A stretch of DNA of 30,428 bases. It comes from a virus. The translations under genes were made by a program, and so were the position numbers. Positions 7,971 through 16,475 of the stretch are shown here, one piece after another. Positions within the stretch are counted from its first letter, which is position 1. Each line of letters opens with the position of its first letter. Location of the stretch: the IMG/VR virus record IMGVR_UViG_3300000115_000071, positions 7,978 to 38,405 of that record; one strand, 5' to 3'. Under the pieces are notes generated by a model. That model saw nothing but the letters and a program-made list of their open reading frames with translations, was not told where the DNA came from and ran no database searches.

Positions 7971-9885
7971 TGGATTCCTCCGTTAAATCTATCAGCTCAC
8001 ACGATCCCCCACTGCACGCAAGCGTGGCAGAAGCTACTGTATGATCTGTCTTTTCATATTCCTGAAGCTCAGCCCAATCAATAAACTCAGGCATCTTCAT
8101 TCGTAGTTGGTTGTAACCCATAGCATCCATCTTCTCAAAGGGTGCTTGATCATAACAATGATCTTGCTTAGGCAGGAAAGAGATACCTGAAATAATATCC
8201 CAGTTATCCCAGACCCACTGACCCATCTCCATAAAGTTGTCATCTGTATAGGTGACAGTCACGGACGGCTTGTGTTCACACCAGTGAAGTTGGTATTCCT
8301 TCCACAGCTCAAGGTGATCCATTGCATTGTGATCATCCTGAGTGATGGTCCCCTTAGGGGCCTTCATTGGGAAAGAAAATACCATAGTATTCTGAGGTCT
8401 CATAACACAAGGCTCATGAGGAATACCTTGGTTAATCATAAACTCACACATAGGATCCTTAGTATCCACACGGACACGCCTAATGTAGAACTCAGAGAAG
8501 CGAGGGTGAATACCTGAGGATGTGTTAGCAACACACGAGGTAGTACCACTAGGCTTACAACAAGTAATAGACTTACTTGGATTGATGCCTAACTTCTTAG
8601 ACCACTCAAGGTTAGTTTCCTTAGCGATCTGCTTAAGATCCTTAAGGGTAAACCTAAGGAGACCTAAGCCATCTTGTCCTGACATAAGCTTGTTATCATA
8701 GATACCAGTGAACGATACTCCAAGGAGACGTTCCTCCTCACAGTTATCCTTCCAGTTACTACCGAGGTAGGTGAAGTTAGTAAACTTCGATTGAATAGTA
8801 CCAAGGATGGTAGCCATTCGTACCTTAGCAGCAATGTCAGCATAGGTATCCTCAGGCTTAAGCACAACTTCTGTAAGGTTACAGAACTGCTGAGGCCTTA
8901 AGATAATCTCACTACAGGGATTCGTACCGAAGTTAATACCTTCGGTTTTCCGGCCCGCTTTGGCAGCAAGGGTAGCCATAGCTTCTCGGTTACAGATACC
9001 TCGTTCGCCTGAATGAGAATCATACAGACTGGACCACTCTTGCATGAAAGTGCTAAGAGTAGGGCGTGAGTCATAAACAGCGGAGTTGTTCGCAAGGCTC
9101 CGATGTCCTGAGGTTTCCCACCAAGGACCTGACTTAGCCATAGCCATCTCCCGGTCATACAGATCCGAAAGGCTAATGAGGGCTGACCTACGGACAGCAC
9201 CAGCAATGACAACCTCGCCTGTCAGGCAGACGATATCATGTACTTCAAGGGATGTCAGTCTTCTACCACTAGCTTTCGTAAATGTATTCACTATGAAACG
9301 GAAGAGCCTTTCTAATGGAGCCGGTCCCGACGAGCGGCCTCCGAAAGTCTTAAGTCTTGCGCCAGCGGGCCGGATGCGCGAAGTATCCCATGTCGGGTGG
9401 ACACCATCATACAGCGATTCCAAGAGCTGACGGTAGGCATTAGCCCACCCTACTCTAGAATCATCGACCACAATGTACTTGTCTTCCACTCGTGTAATCT
9501 TCTCGGGAATCACAGGAAGCTTCTCCACTTCCTTTTGTTCACAAGAGAACCCCACCCCAGTACCACAGCACAGGATGTACAAGACATCACTAAAGGCTGA
9601 GATCCTATCAATAGGGAGGTACGAACAGTTGTAAGTACAAACATCATCTACATCAGCAGCAGGACCTGCGGTCATCAAAGCTCTCATACTGGGGAAAACC
9701 TTGAGTTCCTTGACGGCAGCATTAAGCGTTACCATCTCCTCATCTTCTTTGTTTAATTCTGGAAAGCGGGTAGAGAGGTAATCAAAGTACCTATCAATAC
9801 ATTCATCCCACGTTTCGCGTCGGCCCTCATCATCAAGCCAGCGGCAATAGCGACTGGTCACGATAAATTGCTGAAAGTTATCCAT
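7963..9885 (-). CDS. Class II (adenosylcobalamin-dependent) ribonucleotide reductase, monomeric
   Basis: A 640-residue enzyme that would reduce ribonucleotides for phage DNA synthesis using vitamin B12 coenzyme. The radical-site motif NPCSE is at about residues 322-326, with the thiyl cysteine C324. A second cysteine lies eleven residues on (C335), matching the Cys408/Cys419 spacing of Lactobacillus leichmannii RTPR. The third redox cysteine is probably C87 (TYNCSYLPID). The IAGAVRRSALISLSD segment is typical of monomeric class II enzymes. The C-terminal pair C624/C629 (ACSGGSCE) would be the re-reducing tail. No partner NrdB gene is present, which agrees with class II. AAGGAG precedes the start. 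The location between exonuclease and portal matches several marine podoviruses. Confidence 0.93.
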   Translation of the reverse strand: MDNFQQFIVTSRYCRWLDDEGRRETWDECIDRYFDYLSTRFPELNKEDEEMVTLNAAVKELKVFPSMRALMTAGPAADVDDVCTYNCSYLPIDRISAFSDVLYILCCGTGVGFSCEQKEVEKLPVIPEKITRVEDKYIVVDDSRVGWANAYRQLLESLYDGVHPTWDTSRIRPAGARLKTFGGRSSGPAPLERLFRFIVNTFTKASGRRLTSLEVHDIVCLTGEVVIAGAVRRSALISLSDLYDREMAMAKSGPWWETSGHRSLANNSAVYDSRPTLSTFMQEWSSLYDSHSGERGICNREAMATLAAKAGRKTEGINFGTNPCSEIILRPQQFCNLTEVVLKPEDTYADIAAKVRMATILGTIQSKFTNFTYLGSNWKDNCEEERLLGVSFTGIYDNKLMSGQDGLGLLRFTLKDLKQIAKETNLEWSKKLGINPSKSITCCKPSGTTSCVANTSSGIHPRFSEFYIRRVRVDTKDPMCEFMINQGIPHEPCVMRPQNTMVFSFPMKAPKGTITQDDHNAMDHLELWKEYQLHWCEHKPSVTVTYTDDNFMEMGQWVWDNWDIISGISFLPKQDHCYDQAPFEKMDAMGYNQLRMKMPEFIDWAELQEYEKTDHTVASATLACSGGSCELIDLTEESNE

Positions 9886-9915
9886 AATATCTCCTTGATC
9901 TTCTAGTTAACCCAA

Positions 9916-10674
9916 TTATAAATACTGGGAAAAGTCATATAGGTTAAAGGTTTTAGTTTCTAAATCATACTCACCCTCATGTAGGATGCGGATGCAACGT
10001 GCCATAGCAAGAGCAAAGTCTTCTGCTACCATGTCCACTTCCTTACTTTCGGGGCGAGTCTCTTCACGATACCGCTCAATGATTGCGGGTTCCCACTCTT
10101 CTGGTTCAAGAGAGTCTAAGAACTTCTTAGCCTTCTTAGGCCCCACTCTCCACAGTCCGGGGAGTCCATCGATTCGATCCCCTGTCATCCATTGGATGCA
10201 GAAAAACTCATGGGCTTCTTCCTCGGTAATAAGATTAGGAATCTTTTGTTTGTCTGGATTCCAATGCCAGCCCGGTACACCACACAGATCCTTGTCTACA
10301 GTCACAGCAATTGCGTCTCCAGACGAGGCGGCTATACCTAAGAGATCGTCTGCTTCCAGTCGATCTTCCCATGTGGGGGTACAGCAGTCAATTAGAACTT
10401 CCTTGGCAATGTCTAAACATTCAGGTCGTGCTACTGAATCTCTGTTAGCTTTATATAAAGGCCAACAATCCCTTCGGTAGTTGTTACTTCTCGTATCAGA
10501 GAAAGCGACAACTACTTCAGGGTCAGTCCAATTCTTAATGGTAGGAGGAGTCCACTTACGAATGTCATCTCGCAGTCTATCCTCTAGACAATCGATACCT
10601 TCAGAGTCAGCCCAGAAAGCTGCTCTATAAATAAGAATGTCTCCATCAAGCATAATCTTATTTGGTATCTTCAT
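9916..10674 (-). CDS. 5'-3' exonuclease (T7 gp6-like, FEN family)
   Basis: About 252 residues. It contains the FEN/XPG-type acidic motifs in order: LDGDILIYRAAF near the N-terminus, EADDLLG (about 105), VTVDKDL, and GDRIDGLPGLWRVGPKKAKK, which is the GD-xxDG-P-G-GxxxA helix-hairpin-helix segment. In T7 this enzyme removes primers and degrades host DNA to feed nucleotide pools. The RNA has GAGGAGG immediately followed by three ATG codons. The third gives normal spacing, so I start there. The gene overlaps the end of the kinase-like gene by 17 bases. It is followed by the reductase, making a nucleotide-supply run. Confidence 0.9.
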   Translation of the reverse strand: MKIPNKIMLDGDILIYRAAFWADSEGIDCLEDRLRDDIRKWTPPTIKNWTDPEVVVAFSDTRSNNYRRDCWPLYKANRDSVARPECLDIAKEVLIDCCTPTWEDRLEADDLLGIAASSGDAIAVTVDKDLCGVPGWHWNPDKQKIPNLITEEEAHEFFCIQWMTGDRIDGLPGLWRVGPKKAKKFLDSLEPEEWEPAIIERYREETRPESKEVDMVAEDFALAMARCIRILHEGEYDLETKTFNLYDFSQYL

Positions 10675-11401
10675 CATCATCCTCCTCTAACGCTTCGATT
10701 AAAAGCCTGAGGAAGTCATCCATCACTTCATACTTAGCCGCAGGTTCCCCACTTCTTCTTGCGGTACAGATAGCGCAGCTACAATCCTCATCTGTACCTA
10801 AGTTAGGGTTTTCAATACCACACCACACACCAATCCATGGTTCTACAGAATCTAAGAACTCTTCTTGATTCCCTTCGTTTACAATTAAGTACTGAAAGAT
10901 CTCTTCGTAATCTTTTTCTTCTGCTTCCACATTATTAGCAAGGGTTTCTGACTCATGGTTACGCCATTCAGCATCAGAGTCAATTAAGGTTCTAGTTCCA
11001 GAAGAGATAAAGATCTGAGTAGCTCCACACTCACGGCCAAAGGCTACCTCATTCATAAAGCGGACATCATCTATAATAATGACACGCTCCCAATGAGGGT
11101 GGTCTTGTTCCAATGCTTCTACTTCTTGCACACGTTGTGCATTTATCTTATTTCGAAGAACTCCAACCCAATAGTCTGGATCCTCTTCTCTCTTTTCTAC
11201 TCCATACTTTTGACAAAACTCTCGGTATTCTTTTGGGTGTTCTTCTTTTGTAAGCCCCTGTTCAAGGGCAGCATCCTTGATGCCATCCGCAAGGGAGAGA
11301 AGGACAGGGAGCTGCCCCATATTAAAACTATACTCAGCAATCTTCTGTGCTAAGTAAGTCTTCCCAACTCTTGCCTTGCCGCTCAACATAATTATCTGCA
11401 T
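10658..11401 (-). CDS. P-loop deoxynucleoside monophosphate kinase-like protein
   Basis: A 247-residue protein that starts MQIIMLSGKARVGKTYLAQK, a Walker A P-loop (GKARVGKT) directly at the N-terminus. An Asp-rich IIIDDVRFMNEVAF segment at about 108-121 looks like Walker B plus the DVRxxxE signature of phage dNMP kinases. The substrate could be dNMPs made by the neighbouring exonuclease, which suits the context, but I cannot tell specificity. A Cys cluster (CSCAIC) near residue 210 and an acidic tail (EEDDDEDTK) are additions to the kinase core. AAGGAG precedes the start, which lies inside the preceding gene (68-base overlap). Confidence 0.65.
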   Translation of the reverse strand: MQIIMLSGKARVGKTYLAQKIAEYSFNMGQLPVLLSLADGIKDAALEQGLTKEEHPKEYREFCQKYGVEKREEDPDYWVGVLRNKINAQRVQEVEALEQDHPHWERVIIIDDVRFMNEVAFGRECGATQIFISSGTRTLIDSDAEWRNHESETLANNVEAEEKDYEEIFQYLIVNEGNQEEFLDSVEPWIGVWCGIENPNLGTDEDCSCAICTARRSGEPAAKYEVMDDFLRLLIEALEEDDDEDTK

Positions 11402-11843
11402 TTTTGAGCTCCTTTAATAAATCATCTGGACGCATATGAGTCTTAATGTTAAACCCCATAGACTGGAGTAACTTACAACTAAACATAGAACAGCTTTGTG
11501 GTTTCCAAGGTGGGTAAATAAACCGAGTCACAAAATACCATAGGAGTATTTTCCATGGGCGAATGATGTAACTTTTCTTAAGGTCTAATACCTTACGTTG
11601 TTGCTGAGCTGTTGATCCTATGTAGTAAATACTTTGAGGTGGTTTCAATCTTAGGTAAGCCTTTCCGTCCGCTGCTTTCATAGGCTTATCAACCCTAGTC
11701 AAGTAGTAAACAGGTGAACTTCCCTGCGGTGAAACCATTATACCACAGTGATTGGTGGGGGTCTTGGTTAATCTTGTAATTAACCTAGAATACCAATCAT
11801 CTTCCAAAGTATGAAAGACTACATACACATCTAATAAAATCAT
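11334..11843 (-). CDS. Possible permuted papain-like (NlpC/P60-type) protein
   Basis: A 169-residue protein. HCGIMVS at about residues 32-38 and SCSMFSCKLLQSMGF at about 116-130 give the order His-then-Cys. This resembles permuted NlpC/P60 or YiiX-like hydrolases (HxGI ... CSxF.xxLL..G). Between them lies a Leu/Lys/Tyr-rich region. Such enzymes act on peptidoglycan or lipid-linked substrates, but these residues are my only evidence and the fold is unproven. The start overlaps the preceding stop (ATGA) and there is no clear ribosome site, so it is likely translationally coupled. Confidence 0.55.
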   Translation of the reverse strand: MILLDVYVVFHTLEDDWYSRLITRLTKTPTNHCGIMVSPQGSSPVYYLTRVDKPMKAADGKAYLRLKPPQSIYYIGSTAQQQRKVLDLKKSYIIRPWKILLWYFVTRFIYPPWKPQSCSMFSCKLLQSMGFNIKTHMRPDDLLKELKNADNYVERQGKSWEDLLSTEDC

Positions 11844-12160
11844 TGATAGTACACACCCATACCTAAAGCGGTAGCAAGTGCATGCTCCATTCGTGCGCCT
11901 TCACTCTTGGCCCAGCCTGTAAGCATATACATGCAGTCACAGTCAAAGATAAGATCTACATCTCTCTTCAAGGCACTCTTAAGCTCAAGCTTTGTCATAT
12001 CGTTAGCTGGATCAACACCCTCTTCCCGATCTACCCGTGCTGGGTTGACAGGTTTCCAAATGTTTTTCTTATCTAACTCTTCTTCTGCTCTATCAAACTC
12101 ATCGTGATTGTTATTTACGTACCCTCTCATAGGGCCAGCAATATAAATATTAAGTTTCAT
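11840..12160 (-). CDS. DUF4406 nucleoside 2-deoxyribosyltransferase-like protein
   Basis: A 106-residue protein with the N-terminal signature IYIAGPMRGYVNNNHDEFDR, a middle Asp-rich segment (LKRDVDLIFDCDCMYMLTGW), and SEGARMEHALATALG near the end. These three blocks (IAGPM, DxD..., GW..S.GA..E...A) define DUF4406/NDT-like proteins, which handle nucleosides or nucleoside-like ligands. It sits directly after the DNA polymerase in a nucleotide-metabolism neighbourhood, so a role in nucleotide salvage is plausible but inferred. The start with AGGAGG is preferred over a start nine codons earlier, which would overlap the polymerase end. Confidence 0.8.
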   Translation of the reverse strand: MKLNIYIAGPMRGYVNNNHDEFDRAEEELDKKNIWKPVNPARVDREEGVDPANDMTKLELKSALKRDVDLIFDCDCMYMLTGWAKSEGARMEHALATALGMGVYYQ

Positions 12161-12168
12161 ATTTCCTC

Positions 12169-13869
12169 CTAGTGACAATCCCACCAATTAATTCCAATCT
12201 TGTACTCACCATCCAACGGCATCTGACAACCTAGCCTAACACCGGCTTCCCTAATAGAATCAACACCAAGCTGACCGATCTTCTCAGCAATCTCGGGTTC
12301 ACATTCTAGTTGCCATTCGTCGTGAACAGTAGCCATAAAGAAAGCCCTACCATTGTACTCCTTGTTGATCTTATTTGCAAGGAGACATTGGGCAACTTTC
12401 ATAACAATAGCACCATCACCCTGTAGCTGTACGTTAAGTGCAGCATGCTCGCTACGGCAGGGAGCTTCCCTTTCATCAAGCAGGGTAATAGTATTCTTCT
12501 TATTACTCTGAAACTTACAAGCTTCGATAAGTTTCTTAAGAGCTGGCAAGTTGTTTAGGAACTTTTCCTTAAGTGCCTTACCAGCAGCAGCATTCTTTCC
12601 AATAATCTTACCTATCTTTGCATCACCTGCACCATAGATAAAACCATAGAAGAATGTCTTTACGTTGTCGCGTTCAGTGATTCCAGTAGCATCCATATTT
12701 GTTTGATGTATGTCACCTTCCAACACAACTTTACTATAGGCTCCGTTGTCCCAACGGTGCATGCGACTAGCCAGCATCCTAGCCTCCAGACCAGAGGCGT
12801 CAATGCCTACCTGCTTCCACCCCTCACGAGGTACAAACAAGCTGCGTACTCTACGGTCAGAGGTTACCTGCTGTAGGTTAGGCTGACTGCATGTCATACG
12901 ACCTGTGACTGTACCCTGTGGGTTGACATTGCCATGAAGCCTGCCATCCCTAGAGTTCTCAGCACGGGTAATCCAATCCTTAAGAAACCCCATGGTCTTA
13001 ATGATGTCGAAGTACTTAACGAGTTCCTTTGCTTCAGGAAACTCAAGCTTCTTCACCACCTCAGCATCTACCTTAGGGTTACCCTTGTCAGTACGAGGGG
13101 CTTTCCACCCGTACTTAGTGTTAAGACGTTGGGCAATCTGCTGTCGGCTTGATGGGTTGAACACCGTAACCTTATCCTTGAGCCGCTTGCCTGTCTTCTC
13201 AGACCAACGTTCCTCCACGATGGGAGGGAAGATACTTCTCATCTCGTCCTCAATCTCGGACTTGTCATAGAGAAGTTCCTGCTCAAGGTCTAGTGCCTTG
13301 TTCACATCAAACCCAAACCCATTGCATCCTTGATCTGAGATGATCTCGGACACCATGTGCTCAAGCCTAACAATCTTCTTATGGGATTCAACAAACGCTT
13401 TCTGCTTGTTAAAGATTTCCACAGTTACCTTAGTATCTTGGATGCAGTAGGTCATCATCTCATCTGAGAAGACATCCCATCCACCCTGATAGTCCATCTT
13501 AAGACAACCTAGATGCTCACCCCAGCACTGAAGGCTGTTGCCTCCTAGAGGGTGTTCCTTCTTGTCTGGATACATGAGCCTAGAGACAACAAGGGAATCA
13601 TAAGCGGGTGTGTTAATAGGACCGAACAACCTGCGTAACACAGGAAGATCGTAAGCAATAATATTGTGGCCAACGAGAAGATCAGCATTCCGCAGACAAT
13701 CAACGCCATCCTTAATATGATCTGGACCAAAAGATTTAACTTCACCAGTGTCGATATCAACAACAGCAATGCACCATACAGTATCCGCTTCATATATTAC
13801 TTCACCTTTTCTATTAAGAACTAATTCATTCAGGCCATTGGCCTCGATATCAAAAGCGATCCGGTTCAT
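12169..13869 (-). CDS. DNA polymerase A family (T7 gp5-like) with 3'-5' exonuclease
   Basis: A 566-residue replicative polymerase. Exonuclease motifs: FDIEANGL (D7, E9), GHNIIAYDLPVL (D74), YCIQDTKV (D145). Polymerase motifs: A at about 357 (GIDASGLEARMLA), the O-helix at about 400-411 (RDNVKTFFYGFIYGAG), and C at about 515-518 (VHDEWQL). The residue equivalent to E. coli Phe762 / T7 Tyr526 is a tyrosine (Y408). The protein is about 140 residues shorter than T7 gp5 and the stretch between exonuclease and palm is compact. The thioredoxin-binding loop is therefore probably absent and processivity must come from elsewhere. It lies directly downstream of the primase-helicase, with a GAAAGG site before the start. 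Confidence 0.96.
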   Translation of the reverse strand: MNRIAFDIEANGLNELVLNRKGEVIYEADTVWCIAVVDIDTGEVKSFGPDHIKDGVDCLRNADLLVGHNIIAYDLPVLRRLFGPINTPAYDSLVVSRLMYPDKKEHPLGGNSLQCWGEHLGCLKMDYQGGWDVFSDEMMTYCIQDTKVTVEIFNKQKAFVESHKKIVRLEHMVSEIISDQGCNGFGFDVNKALDLEQELLYDKSEIEDEMRSIFPPIVEERWSEKTGKRLKDKVTVFNPSSRQQIAQRLNTKYGWKAPRTDKGNPKVDAEVVKKLEFPEAKELVKYFDIIKTMGFLKDWITRAENSRDGRLHGNVNPQGTVTGRMTCSQPNLQQVTSDRRVRSLFVPREGWKQVGIDASGLEARMLASRMHRWDNGAYSKVVLEGDIHQTNMDATGITERDNVKTFFYGFIYGAGDAKIGKIIGKNAAAGKALKEKFLNNLPALKKLIEACKFQSNKKNTITLLDEREAPCRSEHAALNVQLQGDGAIVMKVAQCLLANKINKEYNGRAFFMATVHDEWQLECEPEIAEKIGQLGVDSIREAGVRLGCQMPLDGEYKIGINWWDCH

Positions 13870-13887
13870 GAGGATCTTTCCTTTCTA

Positions 13888-15621
13888 TCAGTCGTTAGGG
13901 TCAACAAGAATAGAGCCAGAATCATCAAGAGCAAAGTCAATCTCTCTTGTCCGACCTGTCTCGTGATCGTAGAACAGACACGCAGCTACACCAGCCTTGC
14001 CAGTCAAACGATTCTTAAGTACCCGAACTGAGGTAGTGTTAGCCAGCTTAGGATCAGGGTTCTGTCGGTCACGTTCAAGAGCAACCACGACATTGGGTAC
14101 ACTAGACAGTGAGCCAGAGCCACGGAGATCCTGAAGAGTGATACGGTCACCCTCTTCATAAGCCTTCTGCGTCTTCTTAAGTTGTGAGATCACATCGATA
14201 CGTACACCCGTGCGAGACACGAGGCTACGCATTTCCTTCATGATGTTATCAATGACCAGACGTTCAGAGTTATTCCCGTTATAGGAATCATCCTGACTGC
14301 CCAGCAATCCAGCAGCAGCAGCGGTGATATGGTCAAGCACGATCACATCTACCTCAAGAGATACAGCCATGAACTCCATGCGAGCAAGGAGGTTAGTCAA
14401 GGCAGAGTTACCAAGGTGGTCGTAGATATACAGACCGGTATTACCAAGGGCCTTCTTTGCCTCTGCATACTCTTCGTCAGTGAACTCATTGATGATGTCG
14501 ATATCAGGATCACCCTTGCCCATCTTCTGGCGCAGGTCATTCATGATACGCATAGCCTTCTGAGCACGTACCGGTTTGTTAATCATGAGGGAGATCATGT
14601 CATCCATAGTTTCCTGTGGTGACTCTTCCAACATGATAGCACCAACGGAACGGCCTGAGGTAAGGTGGTCACTGATCAACTCTCTGATGATCGTAGACTT
14701 ACCTGACCCAGTACCTGAGCACCACAAGGTAATCTCTCCGCTTCGCTGACCGATAAGGAAGTCGGTCATCTTAGGGAAGGGGAAGGGATACACCCTAGTC
14801 TCTGAGGTGTCCATGCTCTCTGAGATTTGTGAGACATGGAGGATCTCGTCTGGGCTATAGGCCCGAGCTTCCCAGATAGAACTAATGACAGCCTTACCCT
14901 TACCCTTGACCAGACACTCATTGGCGTCCTTGAAAGGAAGGGATGCAATCTTAGCCTTGCCGGGAGGCAGAAGCTCAGCAACCTTAACGGCAGCTTCCTG
15001 TCCGGGCTCATCCATATCAAACATAATCACAACTTCATCGTAACTACTGAGCCACTCAAGGTTATCCTTGACTGCTCGTACTGCACTCTGTGCTCCATTA
15101 GGCACGCTAACCACAGGCCAGCGGTTCTCTTGGAGCTGGGAGACCGTCATGCAATCGTACTCGCCTTCGGTCACAACGACACGACGGCCTCCCGTCTTCC
15201 ACTTATCCTGTCCCCACAAGGGCAGACGGTGTGTATCACCAGTCCACGTAAACTTCTTGCCGGGGCATCGCACATGCTGTGCTACAGTTCTGCCATCCTT
15301 GACAAAGGAAGCAACCTCAGCTGTTTCCCCATTGACCTGAGCAGTCTCATAGCCAAACTTCCGAACGGTGTCCTCGTAGATCATACGCTCGGGGATACCC
15401 TTCAATGCACCTTTATAAATCTTATAGTTTCCGTTACGCTCAACGGGATTAGCTTTCATAGTCTTATCTCCTGTACCGTGTATGTAATGACCACAAGAAA
15501 AACAATACTTGTGACCGTCATCGTAGACGGCCATGTTATCTCCTGATCTGTCCCGTCCCATAGATGCACAAGCAGGGCATCGTTCCTTGCCTATTGCGTT
15601 TCCACTCTCCATGTCAAACAT
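13888..15621 (-). CDS. Bifunctional primase-helicase (T7 gp4-like)
   Basis: A 577-residue protein, close to T7 gp4 (566). The zinc-binding domain is CPAC at 15-18 and CFSC at 40-43. The TOPRIM domain shows VVTEGEYDCM (E152) and VIMFDMDEPGQEA (D202, D204). The RecA-like DnaB/gp4 helicase domain has the Walker A GTGSGKST at 303-310, then a Walker B-like VDVIVLDHI, SQLKK, and RGSGSLSSVPNVVVALERD. It would unwind the fork and lay primers for the polymerase encoded just downstream. The start gives MFDMESGN and the preceding bases read AAGGAGAACTAA. Confidence 0.95.
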   Translation of the reverse strand: MFDMESGNAIGKERCPACASMGRDRSGDNMAVYDDGHKYCFSCGHYIHGTGDKTMKANPVERNGNYKIYKGALKGIPERMIYEDTVRKFGYETAQVNGETAEVASFVKDGRTVAQHVRCPGKKFTWTGDTHRLPLWGQDKWKTGGRRVVVTEGEYDCMTVSQLQENRWPVVSVPNGAQSAVRAVKDNLEWLSSYDEVVIMFDMDEPGQEAAVKVAELLPPGKAKIASLPFKDANECLVKGKGKAVISSIWEARAYSPDEILHVSQISESMDTSETRVYPFPFPKMTDFLIGQRSGEITLWCSGTGSGKSTIIRELISDHLTSGRSVGAIMLEESPQETMDDMISLMINKPVRAQKAMRIMNDLRQKMGKGDPDIDIINEFTDEEYAEAKKALGNTGLYIYDHLGNSALTNLLARMEFMAVSLEVDVIVLDHITAAAAGLLGSQDDSYNGNNSERLVIDNIMKEMRSLVSRTGVRIDVISQLKKTQKAYEEGDRITLQDLRGSGSLSSVPNVVVALERDRQNPDPKLANTTSVRVLKNRLTGKAGVAACLFYDHETGRTREIDFALDDSGSILVDPND

Positions 15622-15631
15622 TTAGTTCTCC

Positions 15632-15754
15632 TTAGCCCTTTACAAAGGGCATCTTCTTGCCAAGCCAGCTAAACATAGGCCGACCCATCCAAGCACCAGC
15701 AATGAAGCATAAGCTCCAAGCACATACGGTAGAAACAATACTGTTAAAAATCAT
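15632..15754 (-). CDS. Tiny single-span membrane protein (40 aa)
   Basis: A 40-residue frame beginning MIFNSIVSTVCAWSLCFIAG, with one hydrophobic span and a basic tail ending KKMPFVKG. It is preceded by AAGGAGAACCAA, a strong ribosome site, and its ATG overlaps the stop of the upstream lipoprotein-like gene (ATGA), a typical phage pair. The stop lies ten bases before the primase-helicase start. Function is unknown; coupling to a lipobox protein makes a membrane-acting or lysis-related pair one possibility. Confidence 0.6.
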   Translation of the reverse strand: MIFNSIVSTVCAWSLCFIAGAWMGRPMFSWLGKKMPFVKG

Positions 15755-16164
15755 TTGGTTCTCCTTATAAAGATACCATCTTTCTTTCCTTTAACTATAC
15801 TCGTAACTGTTCTCCAGCCCCATGCTAAACTGATAGCACCGGTGACAATAAGTACTGGAATGAACAGCCAATCCGCATACAAAGCTATGAGGTAATTAAC
15901 CGTGATCATTATAACACCCCCGATCACTGGTCTCCACCCCATAGTTCCCCTCGAAATAACTAACAGGGCCATCCCTGCTAGTAAACACAACCCTCCAATG
16001 GCACTAAGAATACTAAGATTCTCTAAGCCATGCACCTGCTCAATGGTTGTTGTTTCAGTAGGTGGAATATAATCAGAGAGGGAAACCTTTGGGGGCTTCC
16101 CTACTGACTTACATCCTCCTAGTGCCATCAAGCCTAGTCCTATACCTGCTTTATCAATCATCAT
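15751..16164 (-). CDS. Putative lipoprotein with C-terminal membrane spans
   Basis: About 136-137 residues. The N-terminus (MIDKAGIGLGLMALGGCKSV) has a short basic n-region, a hydrophobic core and a lipobox LGGC, so it is probably cleaved and lipidated at the cysteine. After a 30-residue soluble stretch come three likely membrane spans (LSAIGGLCLLAGMALLVI; GGVIMITVNYLIALYA; FIPVLIVTGAISLAWGW) and a basic tail. Such a mix of lipobox and multiple spans is unusual; the lipobox may instead be part of a signal anchor. Two adjacent ATGs follow AAGGGGGAA and either may start it. It lies between the tRNA cluster and the primase-helicase. Function unknown. Confidence 0.65.
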   Translation of the reverse strand: MMIDKAGIGLGLMALGGCKSVGKPPKVSLSDYIPPTETTTIEQVHGLENLSILSAIGGLCLLAGMALLVISRGTMGWRPVIGGVIMITVNYLIALYADWLFIPVLIVTGAISLAWGWRTVTSIVKGKKDGIFIRRTK

Positions 16165-16251
16165 TTCCCCCTTCGTAAAACCAAATCTTACACACAATAA
16201 AGAATATTATATATGTAAAGATTATACTAATAAATATATCGTATATCATAA

Positions 16252-16336
16252 TACCCTCAATGGGACTCGAACCCATACTCCTGTAAAAGGAAACAGATTT
16301 TAAGTCTGTCGCGTCTGCCAATTCCGCCACAAGGGC
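16252..16336 (-). tRNA. tRNA-Leu (UAA)
   Basis: An 85-base class II tRNA. Acceptor GCCCTTG pairs with TGAGGGT (with G-U pairs), the T-arm is ATGGG-TTCGAGT-CCCAT, and a long variable arm follows the anticodon arm, as expected for leucine. The anticodon stem ACAGA/TCTGT encloses CTTAAAA, so the anticodon is UAA, reading UUA. CCA is not encoded. It is last of the three tRNA genes in transcription order. Confidence 0.93.
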
Positions 16337-16340
16337 ATAG

Positions 16341-16412
<72 letters not shown>

Positions 16413-16413
<1 letters not shown>

Positions 16414-16474
16414 ATAAGAGTATGTCCCCCAGCACTAGGGCTTTCGCCGTCGCAGCAGTTCGCATACTCTTATA
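16413..16474 (-). ncRNA. Structured spacer between two tRNAs: 12-bp inverted repeat with GNRA hairpin
   Basis: Arms at 16413-16424 and 16463-16474 form a perfect 12-bp stem (TATAAGAGTATG / CATACTCTTATA). The 38-base loop contains a smaller hairpin that reads GGC-GAAA-GCC on the minus strand (16439-16448). The element fills the whole gap between tRNA-Met and tRNA-Arg. It could be a processing hairpin for RNase III or E, or a self-cleaving or otherwise active RNA. I tested by eye for hammerhead core motifs (CUGANGA) and did not find them. Confidence 0.55.
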
Positions 16475-16475
16475 G

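Noticed and set aside
9914-9919. TATAAT before the reductase gene
   Set aside because: No -35-like hexamer at the proper distance (CCTATA) and no TG extension, so I do not call a promoter.
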